Shown one piece after another: positions 24,792-34,167 of a stretch of DNA of 64,000 nt. The first letter of the stretch is position 1. Each line of letters starts with the position of its first letter. Where the stretch lies: NCBI RefSeq assembly GCF_900109265.1, contig NZ_FNZM01000022.1, positions 1 through 64,000 of the forward strand, written 5' to 3'. A program made the position numbers and the translations under genes. The notes below the pieces were generated by a model. It was not told the origin of the DNA and ran no database searches. It saw only the letters and a list, made by a program, of their open reading frames with translations. This DNA is from Paraburkholderia tropica. GTDB lineage: Bacteria; Pseudomonadota; Gammaproteobacteria; Burkholderiales; Burkholderiaceae.

Positions 24792-25808
24792 TCAGTTCTG
24801 GAAATAGCTCAGACCCAGCGCGCCCTTCACTTCGGACAGCGTCTGCGCCGCCACTTCGCGCGCGCGCATCGTGCCGCGACGCAGAATTTCGAGGACTTCG
24901 CCGCGATCTTCTTCCAGCTCGCGACGACGCGTGCGAATCGGTTCGATCAGCGTTTGCAGGCGCTCGTTGAGCACGCGCTTCACGACGCTGTCGCCCAGGC
25001 CGCCGCGCTGATAATGCGCCTTGAGCTCGTCCACTTTCGCCACATCGGGTTCGAACGCATCGAGGAACGAGAACACCACGTTGCCTTCCACGCGGCCCGG
25101 ATCGCTCACGCGCAGATGGTTCGGGTCGGTGTACATATTGTTCACCGCCTTGGTGATTTCATCGGGCGTCGCGCCCAGCGTGATCGCATTGCCGAGCGAC
25201 TTGCTCATTTTGGCCTTGCCGTCGATACCGGGCAGGCGCGTGACTTTCGACAGCACCGCTTCGCATTCGACCAGCACGGCGCGATCGACGGTGTTGTTGA
25301 AACGGCGCACCAGTTCGTTGGTCTGCTCGATCATCGGCAACTGATCGTCGCCGACCGGCACGTGCGTGGCCTTGAACGCCGTGATGTCCGCCGCCTGACT
25401 GACCGGATAGGTCAGGAAACCCGCCGGAATATCGCGCTCGAATCCGCGCAGACGAATTTCTTCCTTGATGGTCGGATTGCGTTCGAGGCGCGCGACCGTC
25501 ACGAGATTGAGCAGATACTGGGACAGTTCCGCGAGTTCGGGCACCTGCGATTGAATCAGGATGGTCGATTTCGCGGGATCGATGCCGGCGGCGAGATAGT
25601 CGAGCGCGACTTCGATGACGTTTTCGGTGACTTTCTGGTGGCGGCCGACGTTGTCGGTGAGCGCCTGGACGTCGGCGAGCAGAAGGAACTGGTCCGCTTC
25701 GTTCTGAAGCTGAACGCGCGCGCGCAAGGAGCCGATGTAGTGGCCGAGATGCAGCTGGCCGGTGGTCCGGTCGCCGGTCAGGATGGTGGGGCGGCTTGCT
25801 TGTGTCAT
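24792..25808 (-). CDS. trpS: Tryptophanyl-tRNA synthetase
   Basis: A 338-residue class I aminoacyl-tRNA synthetase charging tRNA-Trp. The HIGH motif appears as HLGH (residues 20-23) and KMSKS is intact (near residue 198). The tryptophan-pocket region VGDDQLPMIEQTNELVRRFN is conserved. The start at 25808 (MTQASRPTILTGDRTTG) matches the family N-terminus. The gene is of normal length and ends at a strong terminator. It lies 213 bp downstream of the M3 peptidase gene, which has its own terminator. Confidence 0.97.
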   Translation of the reverse strand: MTQASRPTILTGDRTTGQLHLGHYIGSLRARVQLQNEADQFLLLADVQALTDNVGRHQKVTENVIEVALDYLAAGIDPAKSTILIQSQVPELAELSQYLLNLVTVARLERNPTIKEEIRLRGFERDIPAGFLTYPVSQAADITAFKATHVPVGDDQLPMIEQTNELVRRFNNTVDRAVLVECEAVLSKVTRLPGIDGKAKMSKSLGNAITLGATPDEITKAVNNMYTDPNHLRVSDPGRVEGNVVFSFLDAFEPDVAKVDELKAHYQRGGLGDSVVKRVLNERLQTLIEPIRTRRRELEEDRGEVLEILRRGTMRAREVAAQTLSEVKGALGLSYFQN

Positions 25809-25862
25809 GGACTGGAGTCTCACATTAATCGAGCCACCAGTCTTCGGCGCGCTAAAACAACA

Positions 25863-25884
25863 ATGCCGCCAGGACTGGCGGCAT
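25863..25884 (-). terminator. Terminator of the M3 peptidase gene
   Basis: An 8-bp stem, ATGCCGCC / GGCGGCAT, with a 6-nt loop, followed on the minus strand by the T-rich TGTTGTTTTA. Confidence 0.65.
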
Positions 25885-26021
25885 CACGTTTGCGATATGC
25901 GTGGGGAAACGGGCCGCCGGATTCAGGCGCGCCACCAACCGTGCAACATGAGCGAAAGCGGTTTGGTTTCCATGGAGGGAGAGTATAGCGTAGGTGGCGG
26001 GTTAGCGCTGCTTCGGCGGCG

Positions 26022-28088
26022 TCAGGCCGGATCCGGCACGCTGCCGCCTACGGCGCCGAATCCCCGTTTGCGCGCCAGCGCCAGCGGATCGGGCGAGCGA
26101 CGCCTGAATGCCTGATAGGCCGCGGCCGGGTCCATCGAGTTGCCGATGCCGAACAGGCAATCGTGCAATCGCGCGGCGAGCGGCGCATCGAAGGCGTTGC
26201 CGGATTCTTCAAATGCCTCGAACGCGTCGGCTTCGAGTACCTGCGCCCACAAATAACTGTAGTAGCCCGCAGCATATTCGCTGCCGCCGAACGCGTGCCG
26301 GAAACAGGGCAGCCGATGATTGACGTCGACCTCGCGCATCACGCCGAGCCGCTCGAAATAGCGCGACTGGAACGTTTCGATATCGAGGTCCGCGCATTCC
26401 GCGAGCGAATGCAATTCGATATCGGCCAGCGCGGACGCAATGTAGCGAACGAGTTCGTAGCCTTCGTTAAAGCAGCTCGCCGCGCGCAGACTGCGAACGA
26501 GTGCATCCGGCATGGCTTCTCCTGTTTCGACGTGTCGCGCATGCGTTGCCAGCAGCGTGGGATCGAGCACCCAATTCTCCATCAGATGCGACGGAAACTC
26601 GACGAAATCGCGTTGCACGCGCGTGCCCGACAACCGGCGAAAGCGCACGCGGGAAAGAAGACTGTGCAACGCATGTCCCATTTCATGGAAAAGCGTTTGC
26701 ACGTCTCGCAAGGCGAGTTGTGTTGGCTTGCCTCGAACACCCTGGAACGACGTGCTATTGATCACGAATGGCAAGGTCGCATCGATCCCGTTGCAGCGCA
26801 TGCGGAATTCCGATTCCCACGCGCCCGATGCCTTACCGACGCGCGCATAGTAATCGGCCGCGAAATACCCAATGAGTCGCCCGTGTTGCTCGACATCCCA
26901 TAGCCGTACATCCGGATGGTAAAGCGCTACGTCATGACGTTCGCGAAACTGCAAGCCGAAAAGTCGATGCGCGCAATCGAACGCCGCGCGGATCGACGAT
27001 TCCAGTTCGAAATATTGACCGACCTGTTCGGCGTCGATATTGAACTCGCGAGTTCGCAGACGCTCGGTCAGATAGCGCCAGTCCCACGGTTCGATCTCGG
27101 CCGGCTCGCCGGTTTCCGATGCGAATGACCGCAGCGCCGCGAGTTCGGCTTCGCACAACATTCTGGCGGGCGTCCAGATGCTTTCGAGCAATTCGCGCAC
27201 GGCTTGCGGCGTGCCGGCCATCCGGTCCGTCAACGCGTACTGCGCGAAATTCTCGAATCCGAGCAGTTTCGCCTGCTCGGCGCGCAATTGAACCACTTCA
27301 CGAACGATGGGCCGGTTGTCCACATCGGGCTCGGTGCAACGGCTGGTCCAGGCGCGCCAGATGCGTTCGCGCAAGTCGCGCCGCGCCGACCAGGTGAGAA
27401 ACGGAACCACGCTCGAATACGCGAGCGTGAACACATACTCATTTGCGCGATCCGGCTGATCTTCAGTGAGCGCCGCGCGTCGAATGAAATCCGGCAGACC
27501 CGCGAGTTCGGCTTCGTCAGTCAGGATCAGTTTGAATGCGTCGGTCGAAGCAACGAGGTTCTTGTTGAACGCGACGTAGCATTGCGCCAGACGCTCCTTG
27601 ATTGCGTGAAGACGCATCGACGCGTCCGGCGCGAGGTGAACGCCGTTTCGCACGTAATCGGCGTGAATCAATTCGAGCAGACGCAGTTCGTCCGCTTCGA
27701 GTTCGAGCGTATGCCGCGTATGAAAAACCGCGTCGAGACGAATGAAAAACGGCTGGTGGCTGAGCAAGGCCGCATGGTGATTCGCGAGCAAGGCACCCAC
27801 TTCGCCTGCCACCTCCCACACCTCGCGCGTCCCCAGTGTGAGGCGCAGGATTTCGAATAGCGCGTCGATTCTTTCGATGTGTCCGCCCGTCGCTTCATAC
27901 GCCGCGACCGTGTTGGTAAATGTGGGCGGTTCGGGATTCGCAGCGATGGCATCGACGCGATCGATCCGCTCTTTGGCGAGCCGGACAATCGCCGGGGCGA
28001 AATGCTCTGGGCGGATTGCCGCGAATGGCGGAAATTCACCCGCCGCTTTCCAGTCCGACAAGAGCGGATTGTGCGTCGACGCAGTCAT
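26022..28088 (-). CDS. M3-family metallopeptidase (oligopeptidase A / dipeptidyl carboxypeptidase type)
   Basis: A 688-residue zinc peptidase, the usual length for the family. The HExxH motif is TLFHEMGHALHSLL (around residue 470), with the third zinc ligand downstream in the EFPSHLMENW region, a family signature. It is cytoplasmic with no signal peptide. It degrades short peptides, possibly including cleaved signal peptides. The C-terminal FGGSEYAAGYYSYLWAQVL segment is typical of Dcp/OpdA proteins; I cannot separate the two subtypes by eye. It diverges from the VOC gene at 28290. Confidence 0.93.
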   Translation of the reverse strand: MTASTHNPLLSDWKAAGEFPPFAAIRPEHFAPAIVRLAKERIDRVDAIAANPEPPTFTNTVAAYEATGGHIERIDALFEILRLTLGTREVWEVAGEVGALLANHHAALLSHQPFFIRLDAVFHTRHTLELEADELRLLELIHADYVRNGVHLAPDASMRLHAIKERLAQCYVAFNKNLVASTDAFKLILTDEAELAGLPDFIRRAALTEDQPDRANEYVFTLAYSSVVPFLTWSARRDLRERIWRAWTSRCTEPDVDNRPIVREVVQLRAEQAKLLGFENFAQYALTDRMAGTPQAVRELLESIWTPARMLCEAELAALRSFASETGEPAEIEPWDWRYLTERLRTREFNIDAEQVGQYFELESSIRAAFDCAHRLFGLQFRERHDVALYHPDVRLWDVEQHGRLIGYFAADYYARVGKASGAWESEFRMRCNGIDATLPFVINSTSFQGVRGKPTQLALRDVQTLFHEMGHALHSLLSRVRFRRLSGTRVQRDFVEFPSHLMENWVLDPTLLATHARHVETGEAMPDALVRSLRAASCFNEGYELVRYIASALADIELHSLAECADLDIETFQSRYFERLGVMREVDVNHRLPCFRHAFGGSEYAAGYYSYLWAQVLEADAFEAFEESGNAFDAPLAARLHDCLFGIGNSMDPAAAYQAFRRRSPDPLALARKRGFGAVGGSVPDPA

Positions 28089-28289
28089 AGAGTGCTTGCG
28101 ATCCTTTCAATTGAAGTTTCAAGGAGAAGATCCATCGCGCGGATTCGTTCGAATCGATCGACGCGTCGTCGAGCTTATCAAGCCAGAATAGTCGTTGCCA
28201 TGTTTCGTGCAGGCGGTCAGGTTTTCGAAAGCGTCGTGCCGTATTTTTGCCTCTGCCAGAATCCCCCCAATCCCACCCGGAGACCCGCC

Positions 28290-28640
28290 ATGCAACTTCG
28301 TACGGTGTACCTGAAAGTCAACGACATGCAGATATCGACCGCTTTCTGGCAACGGCTTCTCGATCAGGAACCGCACAAGCAATCCGCAAAGTGGACCGAA
28401 TTCATGATCGGCGCGAACCGTTTGGGCTTGCTGCTGAACGACTTCGGCGACGAATTGAAAGGCAGCAGCGCCGTGCCCGTTTTCGAGTTCGAAGAAGCCA
28501 TGCTGCTCGACTTCATGAAGCGTGCGATTGAGAACGGCGCGTCCGTCGTCATGGACGGACTGAAAATCGAGGCGATGAAAAGCGTCGTCCTGAGCGGCCC
28601 CGACGGACACGAATTCGAACTGTGCATGTGCCACGCCTGA
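28290..28640 (+). CDS. VOC (glyoxalase/dioxygenase-fold) protein
   Basis: A 116-residue single VOC module of two beta-alpha-beta-beta-beta units, opening MQLRTVYLKVNDMQISTAFW and ending with the characteristic GPDGHEFELCMC. The start at 28290 has GGAG at 7 nt. It is divergent from the M3 peptidase gene and convergent with the FhuB-like gene (28-bp gap). The superfamily covers glyoxalases, extradiol dioxygenases and antibiotic-binding proteins; the function here is open. Confidence 0.85.
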   Translation: MQLRTVYLKVNDMQISTAFWQRLLDQEPHKQSAKWTEFMIGANRLGLLLNDFGDELKGSSAVPVFEFEEAMLLDFMKRAIENGASVVMDGLKIEAMKSVVLSGPDGHEFELCMCHA

Positions 28641-28668
28641 GCGCGGCGTCGATTGGCGCGCCGCCGCT

Positions 28669-30693
28669 TCAGCGCGCCAACGACACCATCAGATACGCGC
28701 CACCCGCAATCATCGCCAGCAACCCGGCGGGCATTTGCTGCGGGAACAGCACGTTGCGGCTCAGCCAGTCGGACAGCACCATCAGCAGCGCGCCGAGCAG
28801 CCCGGAAGCCAGCAGTTCGACCACCGCGCGCCGAACGCCCATGCGCCGTACCACGTGCGGCGCCATCAAGCCGATGAACGAGAGCGGTCCGACGATCATC
28901 GCGGCCGCCGCGCTCAGCAGCGCCGCCAGCAGCAGAATCAGGAGCCGCGCGCGTCGCACCGGCACGCCCAGCGACGCCGCCGCCGGCGTGCCCAGCGGAA
29001 AGATGTCCAGCCAGCGCGCGCACAGCAAGGTCAGCGCCAGCAGCGCCACCGCGAGCACGAGCGCGCCCGACGCGAGCGACGCGTCGATCAGATAGGTCGA
29101 GCCCATCAGCAGATTGCGCAGCAGCGGCGCATACGGGCCGCTGCCCGCGATCACGAGCCCGAACACCGCTTGCGACAGCGCGCCCACCGCAATGCCCGCG
29201 AGCAGCAGTTGCCCGGTCGCGAAGCCGCTGCGGCGCGCGAGCGCGAGCATCGCCAGCAAGGTCGTCAGCGCGCCCGCCCCGCAGGCGGCGAACATCAGCG
29301 GCGCGCCCGGCGCTCGCACGGCGAACAGCAGCAGAATCATGCCGAGCATGCCGCCGCCGCTGATGCCGAGTACCTCGGGACTCGCCATCGGATTGCCGGA
29401 GAGTCGTTGCAGCAGCGTGCCCGCCAGCGCGAGCAGCATGCCCGCCGCGAGCGCGCTCTCGATGCGCGGCGCGCGCCATCGCCACAAGCCGCGCCATTCG
29501 TCGGCGCTCGCCCAGTGCCAGCCGTCCAGGCCGCGCCCGAACGCTGCCGCGACGATCACCGCCGCGATCAGCGCCAGCGCGCCGCACACGAGCAGACGTC
29601 GCGTGGCCTGCGGCGAACGCAGCGCACTCGCCGCGCGCGCAGATTCAGCCGCCTGCGTGCCAGGCGGCGCCGCGCGCGTCTTCAGGCGCGGCACCAGCCA
29701 GAGCAGCAAGGGGCCGCCGAACAGCGCCGTCGCGGCCCCCGTCGGCAACAGTTCGCCCGCGAGGCCGCCGAGTTGCTGGATTGCCTGATCGGTGACCCAG
29801 AGCAGCAGCGCGCCGATCGCGGGCGCCCACGTCAGTTGATCGCGCAGACGCCGCGCACCGCACGCGCGCGCCACGGCGGGCGCGGCCAGTCCGATGAAGC
29901 CGATCACGCCGACCGCCGCGACCACGAACGCCGTCAACGCGACCGCCGCCGCCAGCGCCAGAAAACGCGTGCGCGTCAGCGCCAGACCGAGGCCGCGCGC
30001 GCCCGCGTCGTCGAGTCCGGCGAGCGTGAGCGGGCGCACCAGCGCGCCGCACAGCGCCGCGCAGACGAGCACGCGCGGCAGCAGCCACAGCGTCGTTTGC
30101 CAGTCCTGCTGCGCGAGCGCGCCGCCGCCCCAGATGAACATCGCCGCCAGCGAGCGCTCGTAAATGATCGACAGCGCGAGGCTCAGCGCGCCGCAATACA
30201 GGTTGACGATCATGCCGCCGAGCACCAGCGTGATCGGCGCGAAGCCACGCCGCCAGGCGAGCGCGAACACGACCAGCATCGCCAGCGCCCCGCCCGCGAG
30301 CGCGATGCCCGAGCGCCACGGCAGCAGCCACGCAGGCGCCCACAGCGTCGCGAGCAGCAACGCGAGATACGCGCCCGCCGAGACGCCCACCGTCATCGGC
30401 TCGGCCAGCGGATTGCGCAAGACCTGCTGGAACACCACGCCCGCCAGCGCGAGCGCCGCGCCGCACAGCAGCGAGATCGCGAGGCGCGGCAGCCAGCTTT
30501 CGTGCACCACCATTTCGCGGATGTCGTCCACGTTCGGCGCGATCAGCGCGCGCATCCAGTCGCTTGCGGGCAGATGCGCGGAAAGACCGTGCAACGTCAA
30601 CGCGATGGCAATAATCAGCAATCCGAATAATCCGATCAAGGGCGCGCGTGCGTGAGCTGTGCCCGCTGCGCGCGTCATCGGCAGATCATGCAT
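28669..30693 (-). CDS. fhuB: Siderophore ABC transporter permease, FhuB-type double-length
   Basis: A 674-residue inner-membrane protein made of two tandem FecCD-type permease halves. The first includes RLAISLLCGAALALAGVVFQ and NPLAEPMTVGVSAGA, and the second RIESALAAGMLLALAGTLLQ and NPMASPEVLGISGGG. This duplication is diagnostic of FhuB, which carries ferric hydroxamates across the inner membrane. The start at 30693 (MHDLPMTRAAG) has GGAGGG at 5 nt and overlaps the end of the binding-protein gene by 8 bp, so the two are coupled. No ATPase gene (fhuC) follows; the next gene is convergent. Confidence 0.92.
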   Translation of the reverse strand: MHDLPMTRAAGTAHARAPLIGLFGLLIIAIALTLHGLSAHLPASDWMRALIAPNVDDIREMVVHESWLPRLAISLLCGAALALAGVVFQQVLRNPLAEPMTVGVSAGAYLALLLATLWAPAWLLPWRSGIALAGGALAMLVVFALAWRRGFAPITLVLGGMIVNLYCGALSLALSIIYERSLAAMFIWGGGALAQQDWQTTLWLLPRVLVCAALCGALVRPLTLAGLDDAGARGLGLALTRTRFLALAAAVALTAFVVAAVGVIGFIGLAAPAVARACGARRLRDQLTWAPAIGALLLWVTDQAIQQLGGLAGELLPTGAATALFGGPLLLWLVPRLKTRAAPPGTQAAESARAASALRSPQATRRLLVCGALALIAAVIVAAAFGRGLDGWHWASADEWRGLWRWRAPRIESALAAGMLLALAGTLLQRLSGNPMASPEVLGISGGGMLGMILLLFAVRAPGAPLMFAACGAGALTTLLAMLALARRSGFATGQLLLAGIAVGALSQAVFGLVIAGSGPYAPLLRNLLMGSTYLIDASLASGALVLAVALLALTLLCARWLDIFPLGTPAAASLGVPVRRARLLILLLAALLSAAAAMIVGPLSFIGLMAPHVVRRMGVRRAVVELLASGLLGALLMVLSDWLSRNVLFPQQMPAGLLAMIAGGAYLMVSLAR

Positions 30694-31639
30694 GTTGGCC
30701 CTCCGGTGCAAGCAGCACATCCGCGAGTTGACGCGCGAAGCGCGCGCCGCTGTAGAGCGCGCCACCCTGCGAGACCTTCGGCATGCCCGCCACGCGGCCC
30801 GCGCGCACGAACGGCAGGCTGTGCCAGAGCACGCCCTGCGCGAGCGTCGCGCGCGCGGCGTCGGGCAGCGGGTCGATATGGACGAGGCGCGCGTGGGCCG
30901 CATCGGCGGTGTCGGCGGCATCGGCCAGACGCGTGAAGTCGGTCACCGCATAGCCGCGCGCGTTGGTCGGCCCGGTCCACGCGTTGCGCAGCCCCATGCG
31001 CGTCATCACGTCGCCGAACAGACTGCCGGTTCCAAACACGAGCAGATGCCGGTCGTCGATAAACTCCACGACGAAAATCGGCGCGGCGCTCTCGCCGCCC
31101 GCAGGCAGACGCGCGCGCGCCGCGCCCACCTGCGCGTCGGCGGCGGCGATCGTGGCCTGCGCCTGCGGCTCGCGATGCAGCACACGCGCGAGCCGGCGCG
31201 TCTCGTTCGCGATCTGCGTCCACGGCGCCACGCCGTTCGCGGACAACGCGAGCGTGAGCGTCGGCGCGATGCGTTCGAGTTGCGCACGCATCGGCGCATG
31301 CGCGGGCGTGAGCAGCAGCAGATCGGGACGCAATTGTTCGAGTAATTCGACGTTCGGCTGATACAGCAAGCCGATATCGATCACCCCGGCGGGCAGCGGC
31401 GGCGCGACATTGGTGCGCCGATACCAGTCCGGCACCGAGGTGGCGAGCGGCGTCACGCCGAGCGTGAGCAGCATTTCGGTGAGCCCGAAATCCATCACGA
31501 CGATGCGTTTCGGCGCCGACGTTCCTCCCACCCCCGCCACGTCCGCCCCCGCCCACACCGCACGCGGTCCGAGCGCGCATGCGAGACCCGCGGCGGCGGC
31601 CGCGAGCCATTGACGTCGTTGCATGCGCGCGCCCTTCAT
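30686..31639 (-). CDS. Iron-siderophore periplasmic binding protein (FhuD-like)
   Basis: A 317-residue class III binding protein. The N-terminus MKGARMQRRQWLAAAAAG looks like a twin-arginine-type signal, cleaved near AVWAGA. Family segments include RIVVMDFGLTEMLLTLG, PDLLLLTPAH and the C-terminal region with LPFVRAGRVAGMP. The start at 31639 was chosen over an ATG at 31624 because GAGCGAGAAA precedes it; either is possible. It lies 20 bp after the TonB-dependent receptor gene and overlaps fhuB by 8 bp. It delivers a ferric siderophore to FhuB. Confidence 0.88.
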   Translation of the reverse strand: MKGARMQRRQWLAAAAAGLACALGPRAVWAGADVAGVGGTSAPKRIVVMDFGLTEMLLTLGVTPLATSVPDWYRRTNVAPPLPAGVIDIGLLYQPNVELLEQLRPDLLLLTPAHAPMRAQLERIAPTLTLALSANGVAPWTQIANETRRLARVLHREPQAQATIAAADAQVGAARARLPAGGESAAPIFVVEFIDDRHLLVFGTGSLFGDVMTRMGLRNAWTGPTNARGYAVTDFTRLADAADTADAAHARLVHIDPLPDAARATLAQGVLWHSLPFVRAGRVAGMPKVSQGGALYSGARFARQLADVLLAPEGQHA

Positions 31640-31658
31640 CGTTTCTCGCTCAACGCGC

Positions 31659-33908
31659 TTACCATTGATACTTCGCCGTACCCAGCACGCCGATCTTCGA
31701 GCCGTAATAGCACGCGCCGCCGGAGCAGTACGCGACATAGGTGCGGTTCGTCAGATTGGTCGCGTTGACCGCGAACTTCCAGTTGCGAAGATCGTAGTGG
31801 ACCGCCGCGTCGAGCAGCACGACGCTGCTGACGTCGAAGGTATTCGTCGTATCGCCCGCCGACATGCCGATATAACGCACGCCGCCGCCAAAGCCCAGAC
31901 CGCGCAGCGCGCCGCCATGCAGCGTGTAATCGGCCCAAAGATTGGCCATGTTGCGCGGCGCCATCGTCAGGCGCTTGCCCACCTGCGCCGCCGTGTTCGA
32001 TTCCAGCACGACCTGGTTCAGATACGTGTACGAGCCGAGCACCGTGAGATTGTCGGTGAGCTGGATATGGCCTTCGATTTCGAGACCGCGCGAACGCACT
32101 TCGCCCGTCTGCACCGACGAGCCCGGATGATTCAGATCGGTCGTGGTGACGTTGTGCTGCGTGAGATCGAAAATCGCCGCCGAATAGAGCGCGTTATAAC
32201 TCTTCGGCTGATACTTCACGCCCACCTCGTATTCCTGCCCCGTGGTCGGCACCAGCGCCTGGCCCGCGTAATTCACGCCCGTGGTCGGCTGGAACGACTT
32301 CGCATACGAGAAGTACGGCGCGATGCCGTTATCGAACAGATACGAGAGACCGCCGCGCCACGTGAACGCGTGCGGCGTCTGGTTTTGCAGGCCCGTGCTC
32401 GAACCGCTTGTCTGGATGTTGGTCGAGGTCCAGTCGTTGCGGATGCCGAGCGTGAGCAGCCAGTGAAGATATTCGATCTGATCCTGCAAATACACGCCAA
32501 GCTGATCGGTGGCGGTATCGACGCGCTTGGTGGTCGTGTAGATCTGGCCGACCGTCGAGAAGTCCGGATCGAACGGATTGAGCGTGCCGACCGAGCCCGA
32601 GCCCGAATTCGTACCGCTCAGCAGACGCTGGTAATCGACGCCGAACAGCACCGTCTGCTTGACGTCGCCCGTCGAGAATTTCGCCTGCAACTGGTTATCC
32701 ATCGCGAACTGGCTCAGGTGCTCGCGATCGAGAAACGCGCTCATGGTGAGCACCGACTGGTTCGTGCCCGCCTTCCACGTGCCGAAATACGACTGGCGAT
32801 AATCCACGTCGTCGTGCATGTAGCGCGCGCTCGAACGGAACGTGAAGACGTTGTTGATCTTCTGCTCGAACTGATAGCCGAACGCGTACTGCGTGCGGTG
32901 CAAATAATCGGTGTCCGGATTGCCGATGTAGGTGCCCGGGCTGACCTTGCCGTTCGGGTTGTACGTGGCCGTGCCCTGCACCGGCAGCGAATCGAACAGA
33001 CCGCCCGCCGGATCGCGCTGATACTGCGCGTAGACCGTGAGGCGCGTGTCGGCGTTCGGCTTGATCGTGACGCTCGGCGCAAAGGCAATGCGCTGATCCT
33101 TCACGCCGTCCACCTGCGTGTCGGCGTCGCGACCCAGACCCACGATGCGCCACAGCACGGTGCCGTCGTTGTCCAGCTTGCCGCCCACGTCGAACGCGGC
33201 TTCATAGCGGTTGTGATTGCCGAACTGCAACTGAACCTCGTTGACCTGATCCTCGGTCGCGAACTTCGACACCATGTTGACGATGCCGGCGGGGCTCCCC
33301 GCGCCGTACAACACCGACGACGGACCGCGCATCACATCGATGCGCTCAAGGAAGTAAGGATCGATACGCGGATTGGCGTAATACTGGTCCGCCTGCAGCG
33401 CGAGGCCATCGAGATATTCCGAATAATCGAAGCCGCGCCCGCGCAACTGGTCGAAGCGGAAATCGGTCGAATCCTGCGAGTAGACGCCTGGCGTGTAGCG
33501 CAGCGCCTGATCGACCGTGGTCGCGCCCTGCTGATCCATCTGCTCGCGCGTGACGACCGAAATCGACTGCGGCACGCGCACGATCGGCGTGTCGGTCTTG
33601 GTGCCCGTCATGGTGCGTTTGGCGACGATGCCCGAAGTCGGGCCCCTCGGCGACTCGCGCTGCGCGTCGACGTTCACCGCCGGCAGCGTGCCTTTCGCCG
33701 ACGCCGCCTGGGTCGATTTCGTCGATTGCGCCGATTGCGCCGAACCGGCGTTTTGTCCGTTTTGAACGCCGCTGGCGTCGTCAGCGGTCTGTGCGTGCGC
33801 AACGACCGAAAGCGCCAGCGGCATCCCCAGTAATGCGCACCGCATCGGCGAAAGCTTCGTGGACAACCCGTGCAGCCCCGTCATCTTGTTGTTTTTACGT
33901 CCCTTCAT
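31659..33908 (-). CDS. TonB-dependent siderophore receptor (FhuA/FoxA-type)
   Basis: A 749-residue outer-membrane receptor: a signal peptide ending near VVAHAQ, an Ala/Ser/Gln-rich linker, a plug domain with RVPQSISVVTREQMDQQGA and RIDVMRGPSSVLYGAGSPAG, and a 22-strand barrel ending in KYQW (terminal aromatic). The plug sequence is typical of ferrichrome, ferrioxamine and pyoverdine receptors. It is the first gene of a receptor, FhuD, FhuB operon with a Fur box 20 bp before the ATG. A divergent AraC regulator suggests siderophore-responsive activation. The siderophore cannot be named from sequence. Confidence 0.93.
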   Translation of the reverse strand: MKGRKNNKMTGLHGLSTKLSPMRCALLGMPLALSVVAHAQTADDASGVQNGQNAGSAQSAQSTKSTQAASAKGTLPAVNVDAQRESPRGPTSGIVAKRTMTGTKTDTPIVRVPQSISVVTREQMDQQGATTVDQALRYTPGVYSQDSTDFRFDQLRGRGFDYSEYLDGLALQADQYYANPRIDPYFLERIDVMRGPSSVLYGAGSPAGIVNMVSKFATEDQVNEVQLQFGNHNRYEAAFDVGGKLDNDGTVLWRIVGLGRDADTQVDGVKDQRIAFAPSVTIKPNADTRLTVYAQYQRDPAGGLFDSLPVQGTATYNPNGKVSPGTYIGNPDTDYLHRTQYAFGYQFEQKINNVFTFRSSARYMHDDVDYRQSYFGTWKAGTNQSVLTMSAFLDREHLSQFAMDNQLQAKFSTGDVKQTVLFGVDYQRLLSGTNSGSGSVGTLNPFDPDFSTVGQIYTTTKRVDTATDQLGVYLQDQIEYLHWLLTLGIRNDWTSTNIQTSGSSTGLQNQTPHAFTWRGGLSYLFDNGIAPYFSYAKSFQPTTGVNYAGQALVPTTGQEYEVGVKYQPKSYNALYSAAIFDLTQHNVTTTDLNHPGSSVQTGEVRSRGLEIEGHIQLTDNLTVLGSYTYLNQVVLESNTAAQVGKRLTMAPRNMANLWADYTLHGGALRGLGFGGGVRYIGMSAGDTTNTFDVSSVVLLDAAVHYDLRNWKFAVNATNLTNRTYVAYCSGGACYYGSKIGVLGTAKYQW

Positions 33909-33928
33909 CGTCGATTCACCAGTTGAAT

Positions 33929-33947
33929 GTTAATGATAATGCTTCTT
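33929..33947 (-). promoter_or_regulatory. Fur box of the siderophore-uptake operon
   Basis: GTTAATGATAATGCTTCTT matches 14 of 19 positions of GATAATGATAATCATTATC. It lies 20 bp upstream of the receptor start, in a position to block transcription when iron is plentiful. Confidence 0.8.
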
Positions 33948-34140
33948 ATTACATTCACAAAAGCTATACTTCCCACGGCGATAAACGTCGTGGGCCAAAG
34001 GCGTTTGTGCTGACTTGGGGGACTATGTCGTTAGATCGCGCAGGCGACGGAGGCCCGTGAACAAAGGGCTGGACCGCGCTGGCGAGGTCAGATGATACAA
34101 GTTAGCCCCGCGCAGAGGCGGACGACTTGTTCGATCAGCC

Positions 34141-34155
34141 GGACAACTTTTGTCC
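34141..34155. promoter_or_regulatory. Palindrome next to the AraC gene
   Basis: Perfect arms GGACAA and TTGTCC separated by 3 nt, just upstream of the AraC start at 34168. Candidate site for autoregulation; AraC proteins usually bind direct repeats, so the assignment is tentative. Confidence 0.35.
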
Positions 34156-34167
34156 AGATGGAACGTT

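Noticed and set aside
28735..30630. A 631-codon open frame antisense to fhuB
   Set aside because: The translation is almost entirely Arg, Gln, His and Ala, an artefact of G+C-rich membrane-protein codons.
31623..33833. A 736-codon open frame antisense to the siderophore receptor
   Set aside because: Same reason: the receptor on the other strand has a clear plug, barrel and signal peptide, and this frame has none of the features of a protein.
34030..34130. G-rich structured-looking stretch before the AraC gene, considered as a riboswitch
   Set aside because: I could not fit it to any known riboswitch core, including cobalamin; a covariance-model search would be needed.
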